Below, piece by piece: positions 1-8,898 of a stretch of DNA of 64,000 nt. The DNA comes from Prolixibacteraceae bacterium JC049 (GTDB lineage: Bacteria; Bacteroidota; Bacteroidia; Bacteroidales; Prolixibacteraceae): NCBI GenBank assembly GCA_023369685.1, contig SACZ01000003.1, forward strand, positions 582,818 through 646,817. Direction: 5' to 3'. The position numbers and the translations under genes were made by a program. Numbering within the stretch: position 1 is the first letter of the stretch; every line of letters starts with the position of its first letter. The notes beneath the pieces were generated by a model, which saw only the letters and a program-made list of their open reading frames with translations, was not told the origin of the DNA and did not search any database.

Positions 1-126
1 GGAACCAATTTGCTAACTTTTGCTTCTCAGGATATTGTTGATCCAGAACAGCCAGTTCATGGTTCTTCTACTTGGGAAATTCCTACAACAAAAACTTATA
101 CAGTAGGTGTTAGCATCGGATTCTAA
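1..126 (+). CDS. SusC/RagA TonB-dependent outer-membrane receptor, C-terminal end only
   Basis: The window opens inside a reading frame that stays open from base 1 to a TAA at 124-126. The 41 visible residues end in GVSIGF, the short amphipathic beta-strand with terminal Phe typical of outer-membrane barrels of the SusC family. A SusD-like lipoprotein gene starts 20 bp downstream, the standard SusC-SusD order in Bacteroidota, so this is very probably the last strand of a SusC receptor that imports oligosaccharides or peptides with TonB energy. The rest of the gene lies outside the window, so the substrate cannot be judged. Confidence 0.8.
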   Translation, partial: GTNLLTFASQDIVDPEQPVHGSSTWEIPTTKTYTVGVSIGF

Positions 127-145
127 AATTGTAAATTAGATTATC

Positions 146-1558
146 ATGAAGAAACTTATATATATATTACCAATATTTGTTTTGCTGACTACGGCTTGTT
201 CTGAGTCGTGGTTGGATACAAAGTCTAGTACTTCGCTAGATGTTGAGGGAAGTATTACTACTGTAACTCAAGCTCAATATGCTGTTGATGGTGTTTACGA
301 TCAGTTGACTTCATCGGACTATTATAACTCTGATTTTATTGCTCCTTTCGATGTACAAGCAGATGACATGAGAGCTGCAGGTGCTGGTCGTTTAGAGGGT
401 GATTACAAATATACTTTTTACACAGAATCTTCTAAGTCTACACGTTGGGTTGTACCTTATCGTGCTTTAAAAAACTTGGCTGCTCTTATGAGCGTGATCG
501 ATGAAGTTAAGACTGACGGAGATACTGAAAAGAATAAATTGAACGACATCAAAGGACAGGCATTAGCATTACGTGGATTAGTTCATTTTGATCTTGTTCG
601 TGTGTTTGGTAAACCTTACACTCATGGTGGTGCAGATCAGGCATTAGGGGTACCTATTGTTATTGAGCCTATGCAGAGTGGAGATAAACTTGCTCGTAAC
701 ACTGTTGCAGAAGTTTATACTCAGGTTGTAAAAGATTTAACTGCTGGAATTGAATTGCTTTCTACTGATGCAAATGCTGGTCATATTAATAAATGGGCTG
801 CAAAAGCGTTGTTGTCTCGTGTATATCTTTACATGGGTGACAATACAAATGCACTTGCTTTAGCTAAAGATGTTATCGATAACAGTAAAGTAAAATTGGT
901 AGAGCGTTCAGCGTATGTAAAATCATGGGCTGATGATAAAATGTCTGAAGCTTTATTTGAATTGATTAATTCATCTGAAGATAATGGTGGTTTAGAGTCA
1001 GTTGGATATTTGTCAGATCCTGATGGATACGGACAATTTGTAGCAGCTGACGACTTTATTACTTTAATGAAGAGTGATGCTAATGATGTTCGTGCTAATT
1101 TGTTAGTTGCTGATAAATTGGGAACAGATGCAGAACCTCGTTTAGGACGTGTATTGAAGTACCCTGGAAAGGATAATTCTCCTTCATACACTACTAACAT
1201 CCGAGTAATTCGTCTTTCTGAGGTATACTTAAATGCTGCCGAAGCTGCTGTTAAATTAGGACAAGATGCTTCAACGTATCTAAATGCTATTTACAAGCGT
1301 GCAACAGGAGTAGATGTAACAGGAACAATTGATCTTGATCGCGTATTGTTAGAGCGTCGTAAAGAACTAGTTGCGGAAGGTCACCGTTTCTTTGACTTGG
1401 TGAGAAATAACAAAACAATTGTTCGTGGTTCAGACTACTGGGGACCACAAGACTTTAAAACAATTGAGTCTGATAACTTTAAGGTTATTCAGCCAATTCC
1501 AAGAATTGAATTGGATGCGAATCCAAATATGAAGCAAAATCCAGGATACGAAAGCTAA
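146..1558 (+). CDS. SusD/RagB family nutrient-binding outer-membrane lipoprotein
   Basis: The 470-residue product begins with a lipoprotein signal peptide ending in LTTAC, so the mature protein should be anchored by Cys18 at the cell surface. The SusD hallmark helix pair is visible around residues 135-155 (ALRGLVHFDLVRVFGKPY), and the C-terminal part has the usual RLSEVYLNAAEAA and RRKELVAEGHRFFDLVR segments of SusD_RagB. It would sit as a lid on the SusC barrel encoded immediately upstream. Length is normal for the family. No glycoside hydrolase or regulator follows, so the glycan is unknown; the next genes are on the other strand. Confidence 0.93.
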   Translation: MKKLIYILPIFVLLTTACSESWLDTKSSTSLDVEGSITTVTQAQYAVDGVYDQLTSSDYYNSDFIAPFDVQADDMRAAGAGRLEGDYKYTFYTESSKSTRWVVPYRALKNLAALMSVIDEVKTDGDTEKNKLNDIKGQALALRGLVHFDLVRVFGKPYTHGGADQALGVPIVIEPMQSGDKLARNTVAEVYTQVVKDLTAGIELLSTDANAGHINKWAAKALLSRVYLYMGDNTNALALAKDVIDNSKVKLVERSAYVKSWADDKMSEALFELINSSEDNGGLESVGYLSDPDGYGQFVAADDFITLMKSDANDVRANLLVADKLGTDAEPRLGRVLKYPGKDNSPSYTTNIRVIRLSEVYLNAAEAAVKLGQDASTYLNAIYKRATGVDVTGTIDLDRVLLERRKELVAEGHRFFDLVRNNKTIVRGSDYWGPQDFKTIESDNFKVIQPIPRIELDANPNMKQNPGYES

Positions 1559-1582
1559 ACAGCTTCCTGTATAGATATTAGT

Positions 1583-1612
1583 AAAAGGTCGTCCATTGGG
1601 CGACCTTTTTTT
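1583..1612 (+). terminator. Rho-independent terminator after the SusCD pair
   Basis: Inverted repeat AAAAGGTCGTCC / GGGCGACCTTTT (one G-T pair) with a 3-base loop followed by a run of T. It lies 24 bp after the SusD stop codon. Confidence 0.8.
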
Positions 1613-1845
1613 ATAGTAATATAATGGCATTAATCTTTTTAGAATATCCTCTTGAATGTAGCTATGAGATTATAAGTGAGTAATAAAATAGAATGAGCTA
1701 AGAATAATGGGTATTTATATACCTTGATTAAGGAAGCTATTTTATAGGCAGAATAATAGGAGTATCAATTGTTTATTGATGCTAAATGAAAGGGGATTGT
1801 CGGGTAGATAGAACAGATGTGCAATTATTAGAGCTGCTTTGGTAG

Positions 1846-1879
1846 TAAAAAGAAAGCTCGGAACAATCTGTCCGAGCTG
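1846..1879 (-). terminator. Rho-independent terminator of the thioredoxin operon
   Basis: Read on the minus strand, an 8-bp stem (AGCTCGGA / TCCGAGCT) is followed by TTCTTTTT. It begins 20 bp past the stop codon of the thioredoxin gene. The stretch 1613-1845 shows no gene or other clear signal. Confidence 0.75.
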
Positions 1880-1898
1880 TAAGGTTATAAAGTAATCA

Positions 1899-2195
1899 CT
1901 AAATATGCTCTTCCATGAGTTTTTTCAAGTAATCGGTTTGTTTCACGCCAGTTCCGCGCCACACAATTTCTCCTTTTTTGAATAAAATAAGAGTAGGAAT
2001 ACTTTGTACTCCATATTGGGCTGCAGCCTCAGGATTAGAATCAACGTCAATCTTTATGATTTTCCCGGCATCACCAATTTCTTGTGATACCTGTTGTAGA
2101 ATTGGAGTCATCATTTTGCAAGGAGCACACCAATTGGCATAAAAGTCAACTAAAACAGGTTGTTCGCTATTTATTAAGGTCTGAAATTTACTCAT
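1899..2195 (-). CDS. thioredoxin-like protein
   Basis: A 98-residue thioredoxin fold with the redox motif WCAPC (Cys23 and Cys26) after the strand VLVDFYANWC and the cis-Pro loop SIPTLILF. The start at 2195 (MSKFQTL) is preferred over an in-frame start 45 bp upstream, because it gives the standard thioredoxin N-terminus and overlaps the end of the upstream small membrane gene by only 8 bp, as in a translationally coupled operon. There is no signal peptide, so it acts in the cytoplasm as a disulfide reductase. The pairing with a small membrane protein and a Crp/Fnr regulator hints at a redox or sulfur-stress role (inference). Confidence 0.92.
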   Translation of the reverse strand: MSKFQTLINSEQPVLVDFYANWCAPCKMMTPILQQVSQEIGDAGKIIKIDVDSNPEAAAQYGVQSIPTLILFKKGEIVWRGTGVKQTDYLKKLMEEHI

Positions 2196-2397
2196 CGTCT
2201 TCTTTGGTTTTAGGGATGAATGAATTTCCAATAAGAACACCTACAATGCCTCCATATGCAGTACTATTAAGCCATTTCGAGGTAATAAGACACGTACCTG
2301 AAGCACAGCCAACGAAATGCCAATAGGTGTAACCTGCGATCATTCCTGCAAGAGCGAAAATGATAGGCCATTTATATTTTCGGATTAATTCTTTCAT
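2188..2397 (-). CDS. small membrane protein, DUF6132-like
   Basis: A 69-residue protein with two hydrophobic helices (about residues 11-27 and 47-60) separated by a conserved-looking loop HFVGCASGTCLITSKW containing two cysteines. This pattern resembles the DUF6132 family found in Bacteroidota next to thioredoxin and Crp/Fnr genes. Its 3' end overlaps the thioredoxin start by 8 bp, so the two are co-transcribed. The molecular role is unknown; the cysteine pair at the membrane could be a thioredoxin partner (inference). Confidence 0.7.
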   Translation of the reverse strand: MKELIRKYKWPIIFALAGMIAGYTYWHFVGCASGTCLITSKWLNSTAYGGIVGVLIGNSFIPKTKEDDE

Positions 2398-2478
2398 CTG
2401 TATTTGTAATCAATTTTGAACTCGATAGAGTTACTTGTTTGTTCAATACAAATAAAAGAAATGTGTGAAACAAGTTTG

Positions 2479-2490
2479 GTAACCGTTATC
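2479..2490. promoter_or_regulatory. quasi-palindrome TAACCGTTA, possible operator of the DUF6132-thioredoxin operon
   Basis: The sequence GTAACCGTTATC contains the inverted repeat TAAC-C-GTTA. It lies about 82 bp upstream of the small membrane gene start. The same motif with the opposite centre base occurs about 85 bp upstream of the crp-like gene (3218-3229). Shared motif and spacing suggest binding of the adjacent Crp/Fnr regulator. Confidence 0.4.
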
Positions 2491-3133
2491 ACAATAGCTC
2501 TGAATAGTCGATTTGGTTTCTTGAGATCTTTATACGTTGGTCTTTTTCCAGCTTTTTTAATAAACGAGAAATTACCTCTCTGGATGAATTCAATGCATTG
2601 GCAATCTCCTGGTGTGTACCTTTAAAAATTGTTTCGTTAGTCGTTTCATAACGATCGTTAAAGAACTTCACCAAACGTTCGTCCATTTTTAAGAAAGCAA
2701 TTCCATCGATGGTTTCAAGGAGCTCGTTAAAGCGTTTTTGGTACGAATACATCACAAATTCTTTCCATGTAGAATGTTTGCTCATGAATGTGTCAATATA
2801 TTCAATAGGTACCATCAAAACAGTGGTGAATTCTTCGGCAATAGCTTTTACACTCGATTGTTGTTTGCTCATACAACAAGTAAGCGAAAGAGCACAAACA
2901 TCTCCCGGATTTAGATAATAGAGAAGAATTTCATTTCCATTTTCATCCATGCGGAATATCCGAATGATTCCTTCCAATACAAGTGGGAAACTTCTGATGT
3001 ATTGCCCTTCGTCGATTAAAGGCATTCCTTCTTCCACCTCTTTTAGAATACCAACTTTAGTTAGGTCGTTCAGTAATTTTGGTTCGAAAAATGGGAAACG
3101 TTTCCCCAATATATCTGGATGTAGTTTTTGCAT
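2489..3133 (-). CDS. Crp/Fnr family transcriptional regulator
   Basis: A 214-residue protein with an N-terminal cyclic-nucleotide-binding-type beta roll (residues about 25-115, with the strand-turn ENGNEILLYYLNPGD), a long dimerisation helix, and a C-terminal winged helix (about 150-210, with THQEIANALNSSREVISRLLKKLEKD as recognition region; only part of it is needed for the match). There is no N-terminal Fe-S cysteine cluster as in FNR. The cysteines CALSLTCC near residues 79-86 in the sensor domain are notable and could be redox-active. It likely controls the downstream small membrane protein and thioredoxin genes and itself, since both carry the same TAACNGTTA element. Confidence 0.88.
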   Translation of the reverse strand: MQKLHPDILGKRFPFFEPKLLNDLTKVGILKEVEEGMPLIDEGQYIRSFPLVLEGIIRIFRMDENGNEILLYYLNPGDVCALSLTCCMSKQQSSVKAIAEEFTTVLMVPIEYIDTFMSKHSTWKEFVMYSYQKRFNELLETIDGIAFLKMDERLVKFFNDRYETTNETIFKGTHQEIANALNSSREVISRLLKKLEKDQRIKISRNQIDYSELL

Positions 3134-3217
3134 GATTATAATCGGTTTTAAACAAAAATAACAAAGAAGATGAAAATCTAAATGTTTTTAAAGATTTAAC
3201 TATGTAATTGTATTGGA

Positions 3218-3229
3218 GTAACGGTTATT
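3218..3229. promoter_or_regulatory. quasi-palindrome TAACGGTTA upstream of the Crp/Fnr gene
   Basis: GTAACGGTTATT is the partner of the element at 2479-2490 and lies about 85 bp upstream of the regulator start. A possible minus-strand -7 element (TATTTTTG on the minus strand) lies at 3153-3160. Possible autoregulatory site. Confidence 0.4.
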
Positions 3230-3432
3230 CATTCTATCGGATAGATAAAAATATCGCCTGAAGTTGAAAGAAACATGACTTTCATCTTTGTCAAAAAGCT
3301 TGTTAAATTGTAAATTTGGTGACATTTGTCGAAAAAAGATGAAGCGAATATGGATTTTAGCATATGAGAATGGTTAAATTCATCGATAGTTTCATCTGAT
3401 GCAATTGAAAGTAATAAATTTAATCAGATACA

Positions 3433-3900
3433 ATGAGTTTAAAGAATACATTAGATTCAATCGATCACAACATTCTTGATATCATCACCAAGAATGCACG
3501 TACTCCTTTTAAAGAGGTGGCAGAAGCTTGTGGAATTTCCAGGGCAGCAGTACATCAGAGGGTGAATCGCATGGTTGAGATGGGAGTAATAATCGGATCT
3601 GGTTATCACATCAATCCGAAAATGATTGATTTTAGAACTTGCACATACATGGGAATATTCTTGGATAAAGCTGGCTCGTATGAAGCAGTTGCCGAGAAGC
3701 TAAGAGCAATTCCAGAAGTGGTTGAGTGTCATTATACTACAGGTCAGTATTCTGCCTTTATAAAATTGTATGCGCGTGATAATGAGCACTTAAAAGAGAT
3801 TTTGAATAATAAATTGCAAAAGATAAGAGGCATTGTTCGAACAGAAACAATTATCTCTTTGGAGCAAACATTTAAACGTGAAGTACCAATTCCATTATAA
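3433..3900 (+). CDS. Lrp/AsnC family transcriptional regulator
   Basis: A 155-residue protein with the Lrp N-terminal helix-turn-helix (residues about 8-55: SIDHNILDIITKN, then EVAEACGISRAAVHQRVNRM) and a C-terminal RAM ligand-binding domain (about 70-145). Length and order are those of normal Lrp/AsnC regulators, which sense amino acids or related small molecules and form octamers. It stands alone, with no amino acid gene next to it, so its targets cannot be inferred. Confidence 0.92.
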   Translation: MSLKNTLDSIDHNILDIITKNARTPFKEVAEACGISRAAVHQRVNRMVEMGVIIGSGYHINPKMIDFRTCTYMGIFLDKAGSYEAVAEKLRAIPEVVECHYTTGQYSAFIKLYARDNEHLKEILNNKLQKIRGIVRTETIISLEQTFKREVPIPL

Positions 3901-3924
3901 GCGAATTGATTTGCGATTTAAAAG

Positions 3925-3959
3925 AATGGGATGAGCTTAAATGGTTCATCCCATTTTTA
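3925..3959. terminator. shared terminator between the lrp-type gene and tilS
   Basis: Inverted repeat AATGGGATGA / TTCATCCCATT with a 10-base loop, followed by TTTT on the plus strand and, read the other way, by TCTTTT. It sits between two converging genes and can serve both. Confidence 0.75.
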
Positions 3960-5279
3960 TTTCAGGTAAGTGGCTATTAAAACACGTTGGGTCTTTTCTG
4001 TAACCTTAAAGCGATTATCTAAGCGATGACCAACAATCCAGATAACCTGTTTGCCAAAGCCTAAAATCCAGGTATTCTCTTTTTGCAATAACGTGAACTT
4101 CTGATCGATAAAGAAATCGCTGATCTTTTTGAATCCGGTCATTCCTAAAGGCTGGAAATACTGACCTTGCTGCCATTTGCTTAGCATTAATGGATATTCA
4201 ATTAAATCGGCATCGATACAAGCAACATGTTTATTGCGAATAAGCTGAAATTCGTCAATGGGCTTTATTTCGAATTGAAGATTGATGGGAGAATCAATTT
4301 GAGTTATGCCTTCTTCAATATAGAATTTATTGGTCTGCTCTTTTTCCAGTGGGACAATAATTAATTCTTCACGATCTTTAATTAATTGATGAGTTTCGGA
4401 ATAGAATCTTTTTCCAGAAGAAGCATCTAGGCTCTTTATAATTTCATTGATGACGGTGAAATTAAATCCATATCGCTTTATCCACTCATAAAGGTAAGTA
4501 TTGTTGTTGGGTAGCGATTTTAATCGATCAATTTTGATGGTGATCTGATTATTTTTCTTTGCTACTATTTTCTGCTTCTCATCTTCGATTTTAGATTGAA
4601 AAATAGCTTCTATTTCATGTAAATTCGAAATAGAGCGCAGCATGTTTTTTCTGAATGCAGGATTCAGTTCCTCCAGAAGTGGCAGTACCTGATGTCTTAC
4701 CTTGTTGCGTTGATATATTAGCTCGTTATTAGATGAGTCGTTGCGATAACTCACCTGATGAAGTTGTGCGTACGCTTCAATCTCTTCTCGGTTAGAAAAA
4801 AGAAGTGGGCGAACTACATTTCCGTTTTTAGGTTGAATACCACTTAAACCTCTAATTCCGGTTGAACGGGATAGGTTAAGAAAGAAGGTCTCCAATACAT
4901 CGTCGGTATGATGAGCAACAGCGATAACGTCGTAATTGTGCTCAACTGTTAAGTCGGCAAACCAGCTATATCGCAAGTCGCGGGCAGCCATCTCAATGGA
5001 TATTCCTCGTTCGTTGGCTACTTTTTTTGTGTTAAACTTAATCTGATGGAGTTGAACTCCGTATTTATTGGCAGTTGATGTTACCAGCTGTTCGTCGGCA
5101 TCTGATTCATCGCCACGAAGCTGGAAATTACAGTGAGCAATACCATAATGTAAACCGGCCTCTTCGAAAAGGTGCCACAACACCATGGAATCAACTCCTC
5201 CGCTAACAGCCAGAAGAATTTTCTGGCTGCCAGTGAAGAGTTGTTGCTCTGCAATATATTTTTGAAATCGAGCTAACAT
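3957..5279 (-). CDS. tilS: tRNA(Ile)-lysidine synthetase
   Basis: A 440-residue protein with the PP-loop ATP pyrophosphatase motif SGGVDS at residues 26-31, the following AHCNFQLRGDESDADE segment and the VAHHTDDVLETFFLNLSRSTG motif typical of TilS, plus the TilS C-terminal substrate-binding domains. It converts C34 of tRNA-Ile(CAU) to lysidine so that the tRNA reads AUA; it is essential in most bacteria. The start is 6 bp after the pepT stop, so it belongs to the operon unknown gene-pepT-tilS on the minus strand. Confidence 0.95.
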   Translation of the reverse strand: MLARFQKYIAEQQLFTGSQKILLAVSGGVDSMVLWHLFEEAGLHYGIAHCNFQLRGDESDADEQLVTSTANKYGVQLHQIKFNTKKVANERGISIEMAARDLRYSWFADLTVEHNYDVIAVAHHTDDVLETFFLNLSRSTGIRGLSGIQPKNGNVVRPLLFSNREEIEAYAQLHQVSYRNDSSNNELIYQRNKVRHQVLPLLEELNPAFRKNMLRSISNLHEIEAIFQSKIEDEKQKIVAKKNNQITIKIDRLKSLPNNNTYLYEWIKRYGFNFTVINEIIKSLDASSGKRFYSETHQLIKDREELIIVPLEKEQTNKFYIEEGITQIDSPINLQFEIKPIDEFQLIRNKHVACIDADLIEYPLMLSKWQQGQYFQPLGMTGFKKISDFFIDQKFTLLQKENTWILGFGKQVIWIVGHRLDNRFKVTEKTQRVLIATYLK

Positions 5280-5285
5280 ATTGGC

Positions 5286-6515
5286 TTATTTAAGCTTCGA
5301 TGTAAGTTCTACAATCTTCAGAATTACATTGACCGATTTGTGCATCGAGCTAATTGGAATGTATTCGAACTTCCCGTGGAAGTTGTGTCCTCCACCAAAA
5401 ATATTCGGACATGGTAAACCCATAAATGAAAGACGAGCACCATCGGTACCACCACGAATTGGAATAATTTTAGATGGAACATCGCACTCTTTCATTGCCT
5501 GCTCTGCCATTTCAACAATGTGGTAAACAGGTTCTACCTTTTCACGCATATTGAAATATTGATCGGTAAGTTCTAACTCAACCATTTCGGCTCCATGCTT
5601 TGCTTGGTATTTTTCAACCGTTTCAGTCATGAAAGCTTTTCGTGCTTCAAATTTTTCTTTATCGAAATCACGAATAATGTATTGAAGTGTTGTTTTTTCA
5701 ATTGAACCATCCATGTGCAACAGGTGGAAGAACCCTTCGTAATCTTCTGTTGTTGCAGGAGTTTCATTAGCAGGGAACTCATTGGCAAACTGAGCTGCAG
5801 TTAGCATAGAGTTAACCATTTTATCTTTAGCATGTCCCGGGTGAACACTTACTCCGCGGAATGTTAACTTAGCTCCGGCAGCATTGAAGTTTTCAAACTG
5901 AAGTTCTCCAAACTCTCCTCCGTCAATAGTGTAGGCAAAGTCGGCTCCAAATTTCTCTACATCGAAGTGGTTAGCACCTCTACCCACTTCCTCGTCAGGC
6001 GTGAAGCCGATGCGTACTTTTCCATGCTCAATTTCCGGATGGTTGATTAAATACTCAACAGCAGTTACAATTTCCGAAAGCCCTGCCTTGTCGTCAGCCC
6101 CTAGAAGAGTAGTTCCGTCGGTAACAATTAGAGTATCTCCTTTGTATTGTGGAAGCTCTGGGAAATTCTTCGGAGAAAGCACAATGTTCTGTTCTTTGTT
6201 TAGAACAACATCGCCTCCGTCGTAATTCTCAATTAATTGTGGATTTACGTTTGCTCCTGAGAAGTCAGGGCTTGTATCCATGTGGGCAATAAAACCTACA
6301 ACTGGTAATTCTTTTGAGCTGTTTGAAGGAAGTGTAGCCATTACATAGCCATTGTTGTCCATCTCCACATCACTCAATCCAATTCGGTTTAGTTCATCTA
6401 CCAATAATTTAGCAAAATCTAATTGTTTGCTGGTAGTGGGTACTGTATTTGAATTTGGATCCGATTCGGTATCCATCTTTACATAGCGTAAAAAGCGGTC
6501 TACTACATTTTCCAT
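5286..6515 (-). CDS. pepT: peptidase T (tripeptide aminopeptidase)
   Basis: A 409-residue M20-family metallopeptidase. Metal ligands are visible: H78 and D80 in GFIAHMDTSPD, the Asp in LLGADDKAGL, the catalytic Glu pair in TPDEEVGRG, and the late His in GGGHNFHGKFE. PepT releases N-terminal residues from tripeptides in the cytoplasm. I chose the start MENVVDRF at 6515; a longer frame reaches 6602 but would overlap the upstream gene and adds a non-family N-terminus. The gene begins 1 bp after the stop of the upstream unknown gene, so they are co-transcribed. Confidence 0.95.
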   Translation of the reverse strand: MENVVDRFLRYVKMDTESDPNSNTVPTTSKQLDFAKLLVDELNRIGLSDVEMDNNGYVMATLPSNSSKELPVVGFIAHMDTSPDFSGANVNPQLIENYDGGDVVLNKEQNIVLSPKNFPELPQYKGDTLIVTDGTTLLGADDKAGLSEIVTAVEYLINHPEIEHGKVRIGFTPDEEVGRGANHFDVEKFGADFAYTIDGGEFGELQFENFNAAGAKLTFRGVSVHPGHAKDKMVNSMLTAAQFANEFPANETPATTEDYEGFFHLLHMDGSIEKTTLQYIIRDFDKEKFEARKAFMTETVEKYQAKHGAEMVELELTDQYFNMREKVEPVYHIVEMAEQAMKECDVPSKIIPIRGGTDGARLSFMGLPCPNIFGGGHNFHGKFEYIPISSMHKSVNVILKIVELTSKLK

Positions 6516-6516
6516 A

Positions 6517-7206
6517 TTACACGTCGTCTGAATTAAACTTAAAACCAACTCGTTTTCCCGTTTGAATTTTCGAGTGGCTGATTTTATCCTGCATCTGTTC
6601 AACCGATGCTATTTTAATTTGATCGTAGGGTGGTGCCAATAAATCAAACTGTATACAATATAATACACTGTTCAAAACAATCATTCTAAGATTTTCTTCC
6701 GTTAAAGGGTGATCTGAAAAACCAGTAAAATGCTCTTCTGGTTTTTGTCGTTTCCCTTCAATCATAAAATGACCTTCCTGATTGATAAAAAGACGTCCTA
6801 CTAAATATCCTAAATCTTGTTGGCGATTGTACTTAAACGAATCGGCCAGGAAATTATAAACATTAATGACCCCAGAAAATGTGTTGTCATCATTCTGGGT
6901 AATATAATCGGTTTTCCAAACAGGATGTTCACGATCGAACTCAAAAATATTAGAGTGCATACTAAAAATAAGTAAATCGCCAGCCACTTTTAACTCCATT
7001 TCAAATGCTCCTCTGTCGTAATAACGAAGTTTTATTTGGTTAGGAAGTGTTTTGTCCAGTGAATTATTCAATTCACCTTCCAATTTTTTTAAGACCTCAC
7101 GTAAATTATTAAACACATTCTGTGTCTGCTCAAATACGGTTTGCTTTAAGGTGGCTTTCTTGCTTAAAAGTTCAGCAATAATCAATTTCTTATCGTCTTC
7201 ACTCAT
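6517..7206 (-). CDS. conserved protein of unknown function
   Basis: A 229-residue soluble protein with a helical N-terminus (residues 1-55, rich in K, E, L and likely coiled coil) followed by a mixed alpha/beta part with several aromatic stretches (RYYDRGAFEMELKVAGDLLIFSMHSN). No signal peptide, membrane segment or known motif is evident. It is the first gene of a minus-strand operon with pepT and tilS and is separated from proS by a terminator. I do not recognise a family with certainty; it resembles conserved proteins of Bacteroidota without assigned role. Confidence 0.75.
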   Translation of the reverse strand: MSEDDKKLIIAELLSKKATLKQTVFEQTQNVFNNLREVLKKLEGELNNSLDKTLPNQIKLRYYDRGAFEMELKVAGDLLIFSMHSNIFEFDREHPVWKTDYITQNDDNTFSGVINVYNFLADSFKYNRQQDLGYLVGRLFINQEGHFMIEGKRQKPEEHFTGFSDHPLTEENLRMIVLNSVLYCIQFDLLAPPYDQIKIASVEQMQDKISHSKIQTGKRVGFKFNSDDV

Positions 7207-7262
7207 ATTACAGGTGTTTGGATTAGTCGATTATAATTTGGGTAATTTCTACGGTAAAGGTC

Positions 7263-7300
7263 AAAAAAAAAGCAGCCATTTCAAACTGAAACGACTGCTT
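7263..7300 (-). terminator. Rho-independent terminator of proS
   Basis: On the minus strand the stem AAGCAG...CTGCTT, extended by GTTTCA / TGAAAT inside, is followed by eight or more T. It lies 20 bp after the proS stop. Confidence 0.85.
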
Positions 7301-7320
7301 AGATTTATATCGAATGATTT

Positions 7321-8796
7321 TTAGTAGGCAACGGCCATAAGAACTCGTTGTTTCGAAGGTTTTCCTGTAACAATACATTTTCCTTCTTCTTCCTCGTTGT
7401 TTAAAGGAATACAACGGATTGTTGCTTTTGTTTCGGTTTTAATTTGCTTCTCTGTCTCCACTGTACCATCCCAGTGAGCCAATACAAATCCACCTTTTGT
7501 TTTCAATACCTCTTTGAATTCGTCGTAAGTATCTACTTTAGTAATATGTTCATTGCGGAATGTTTCAGCTTTCGAGAATAGACTTTTCTGAATCTCTTTA
7601 AGCAATTCTTCTACATAAACATCAACGTTTTCAATCTCACGCGTCTCTTTAGTTAAAGTATCACGACGAGCTACCTCAATTGTGCCATTTTCCAAATCGC
7701 GAGGTCCCATTCCTAAGCGAACAGGTACACCTTTCATTTCGTACTCGGCAAATTTCCAACCTGGTTTTTTCGTATTGTCATCGTCAAACTTAACAGAGAT
7801 ACCTTTTGCTCTTAGTTTCGCAACAATTTCTTCTGCTTTTTCGCTAATTGCAGCCAACTCTTCGTCTTTGCGATAAATTGGAACAATAGCTACCTGGATA
7901 GGAGCTAAGCTTGGAGGTAATACTAAACCATTATCATCAGAGTGAGTCATAATTAACGCTCCAATCAAACGAGTAGTTACACCCCATGAACTTGCCCAAA
8001 CGTAATCTTGCTTTCCTTCTTTATTGGCAAATGTTACGTCGAATGCTTTGGCAAAGTTTTGTCCCAGGAAGTGAGAAGTACCTCCTTGAAGTGCTTTACC
8101 ATCCTGCATTAACATCTCAATAGTATATGTATCAAGTGCTCCGGCAAAACGTTCATTTTCGGTTTTTACACCACGAATAACAGGTATTCCTAAGAAATTC
8201 TGTGCAAAATCGGTATAAACTCCTAAAATCGTTTTTGTCTCTTTTACAGCCTCCTCGCGTGTTGCGTGTGCTGTGTGACCTTCTTGCCACAAGAACTCAG
8301 CAGTACGAAGGAACATACGAGTACGCATTTCCCAACGAACAACGTTTGCCCACTGGTTTACCAATAATGGAAGATCGCGGTACGATTGAATCCAGTTTTT
8401 ATATGTGTTCCAAATAATAGTCTCAGAAGTAGGACGAACAATTAACTCCTCTTCGAGTTTTGCACTCGGATCAACCACAACTCCATTCCCATTGGGATCG
8501 TTCATTAAACGATAATGGGTTACAACTGCACACTCCTTGGCAAATCCTTCAACATGGTCAGCTTCCTTGCTGAAGAAAGATTTCGGTATAAATAGCGGAA
8601 AATAAGCATTTTGGTGACCTGTTTCTTTGAACATACGATCCAATTCTGCTTGCATCTTCTCCCAGATGGCAAATCCGTAGGGCTTAATAACCATACACCC
8701 TCTTACTGCTGATGTTTCTGCCAACCCGGCTTTTGCCACTAATTCGTTATACCATTGCGAATAATTCTCGCTTCTTGAAGTTAATTTTTTCGCCAT
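7321..8796 (-). CDS. proS: prolyl-tRNA synthetase, archaeal/eukaryotic-type short form
   Basis: A 491-residue class II synthetase. Motif 2 is visible in [15 protein letters not shown] and motif 1/2 neighbours in [15 protein letters not shown]; the C-terminus ends in the Tyr-terminated segment VLMAVAY typical of the archaeal-type ProS. There is no editing INS domain, as expected for this form. The start at 8796 ([16 protein letters not shown]) gives the family N-terminus; a 20-residue longer frame has no support. It charges tRNA-Pro. It is transcribed alone and terminated before the next gene on the strand. Confidence 0.96.
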   Translation of the reverse strand: MAKKLTSRSENYSQWYNELVAKAGLAETSAVRGCMVIKPYGFAIWEKMQAELDRMFKETGHQNAYFPLFIPKSFFSKEADHVEGFAKECAVVTHYRLMNDPNGNGVVVDPSAKLEEELIVRPTSETIIWNTYKNWIQSYRDLPLLVNQWANVVRWEMRTRMFLRTAEFLWQEGHTAHATREEAVKETKTILGVYTDFAQNFLGIPVIRGVKTENERFAGALDTYTIEMLMQDGKALQGGTSHFLGQNFAKAFDVTFANKEGKQDYVWASSWGVTTRLIGALIMTHSDDNGLVLPPSLAPIQVAIVPIYRKDEELAAISEKAEEIVAKLRAKGISVKFDDDNTKKPGWKFAEYEMKGVPVRLGMGPRDLENGTIEVARRDTLTKETREIENVDVYVEELLKEIQKSLFSKAETFRNEHITKVDTYDEFKEVLKTKGGFVLAHWDGTVETEKQIKTETKATIRCIPLNNEEEEGKCIVTGKPSKQRVLMAVAY

Positions 8797-8898
8797 ATTG
8801 TTTTTTGGTATGGTATTTGTTTCTTTACTTGTGAAAAATTCTCTACAAAGAAACAAAATTAATTGGAAACTTAAATGTTATTGAGGAGGACTTGAGAA

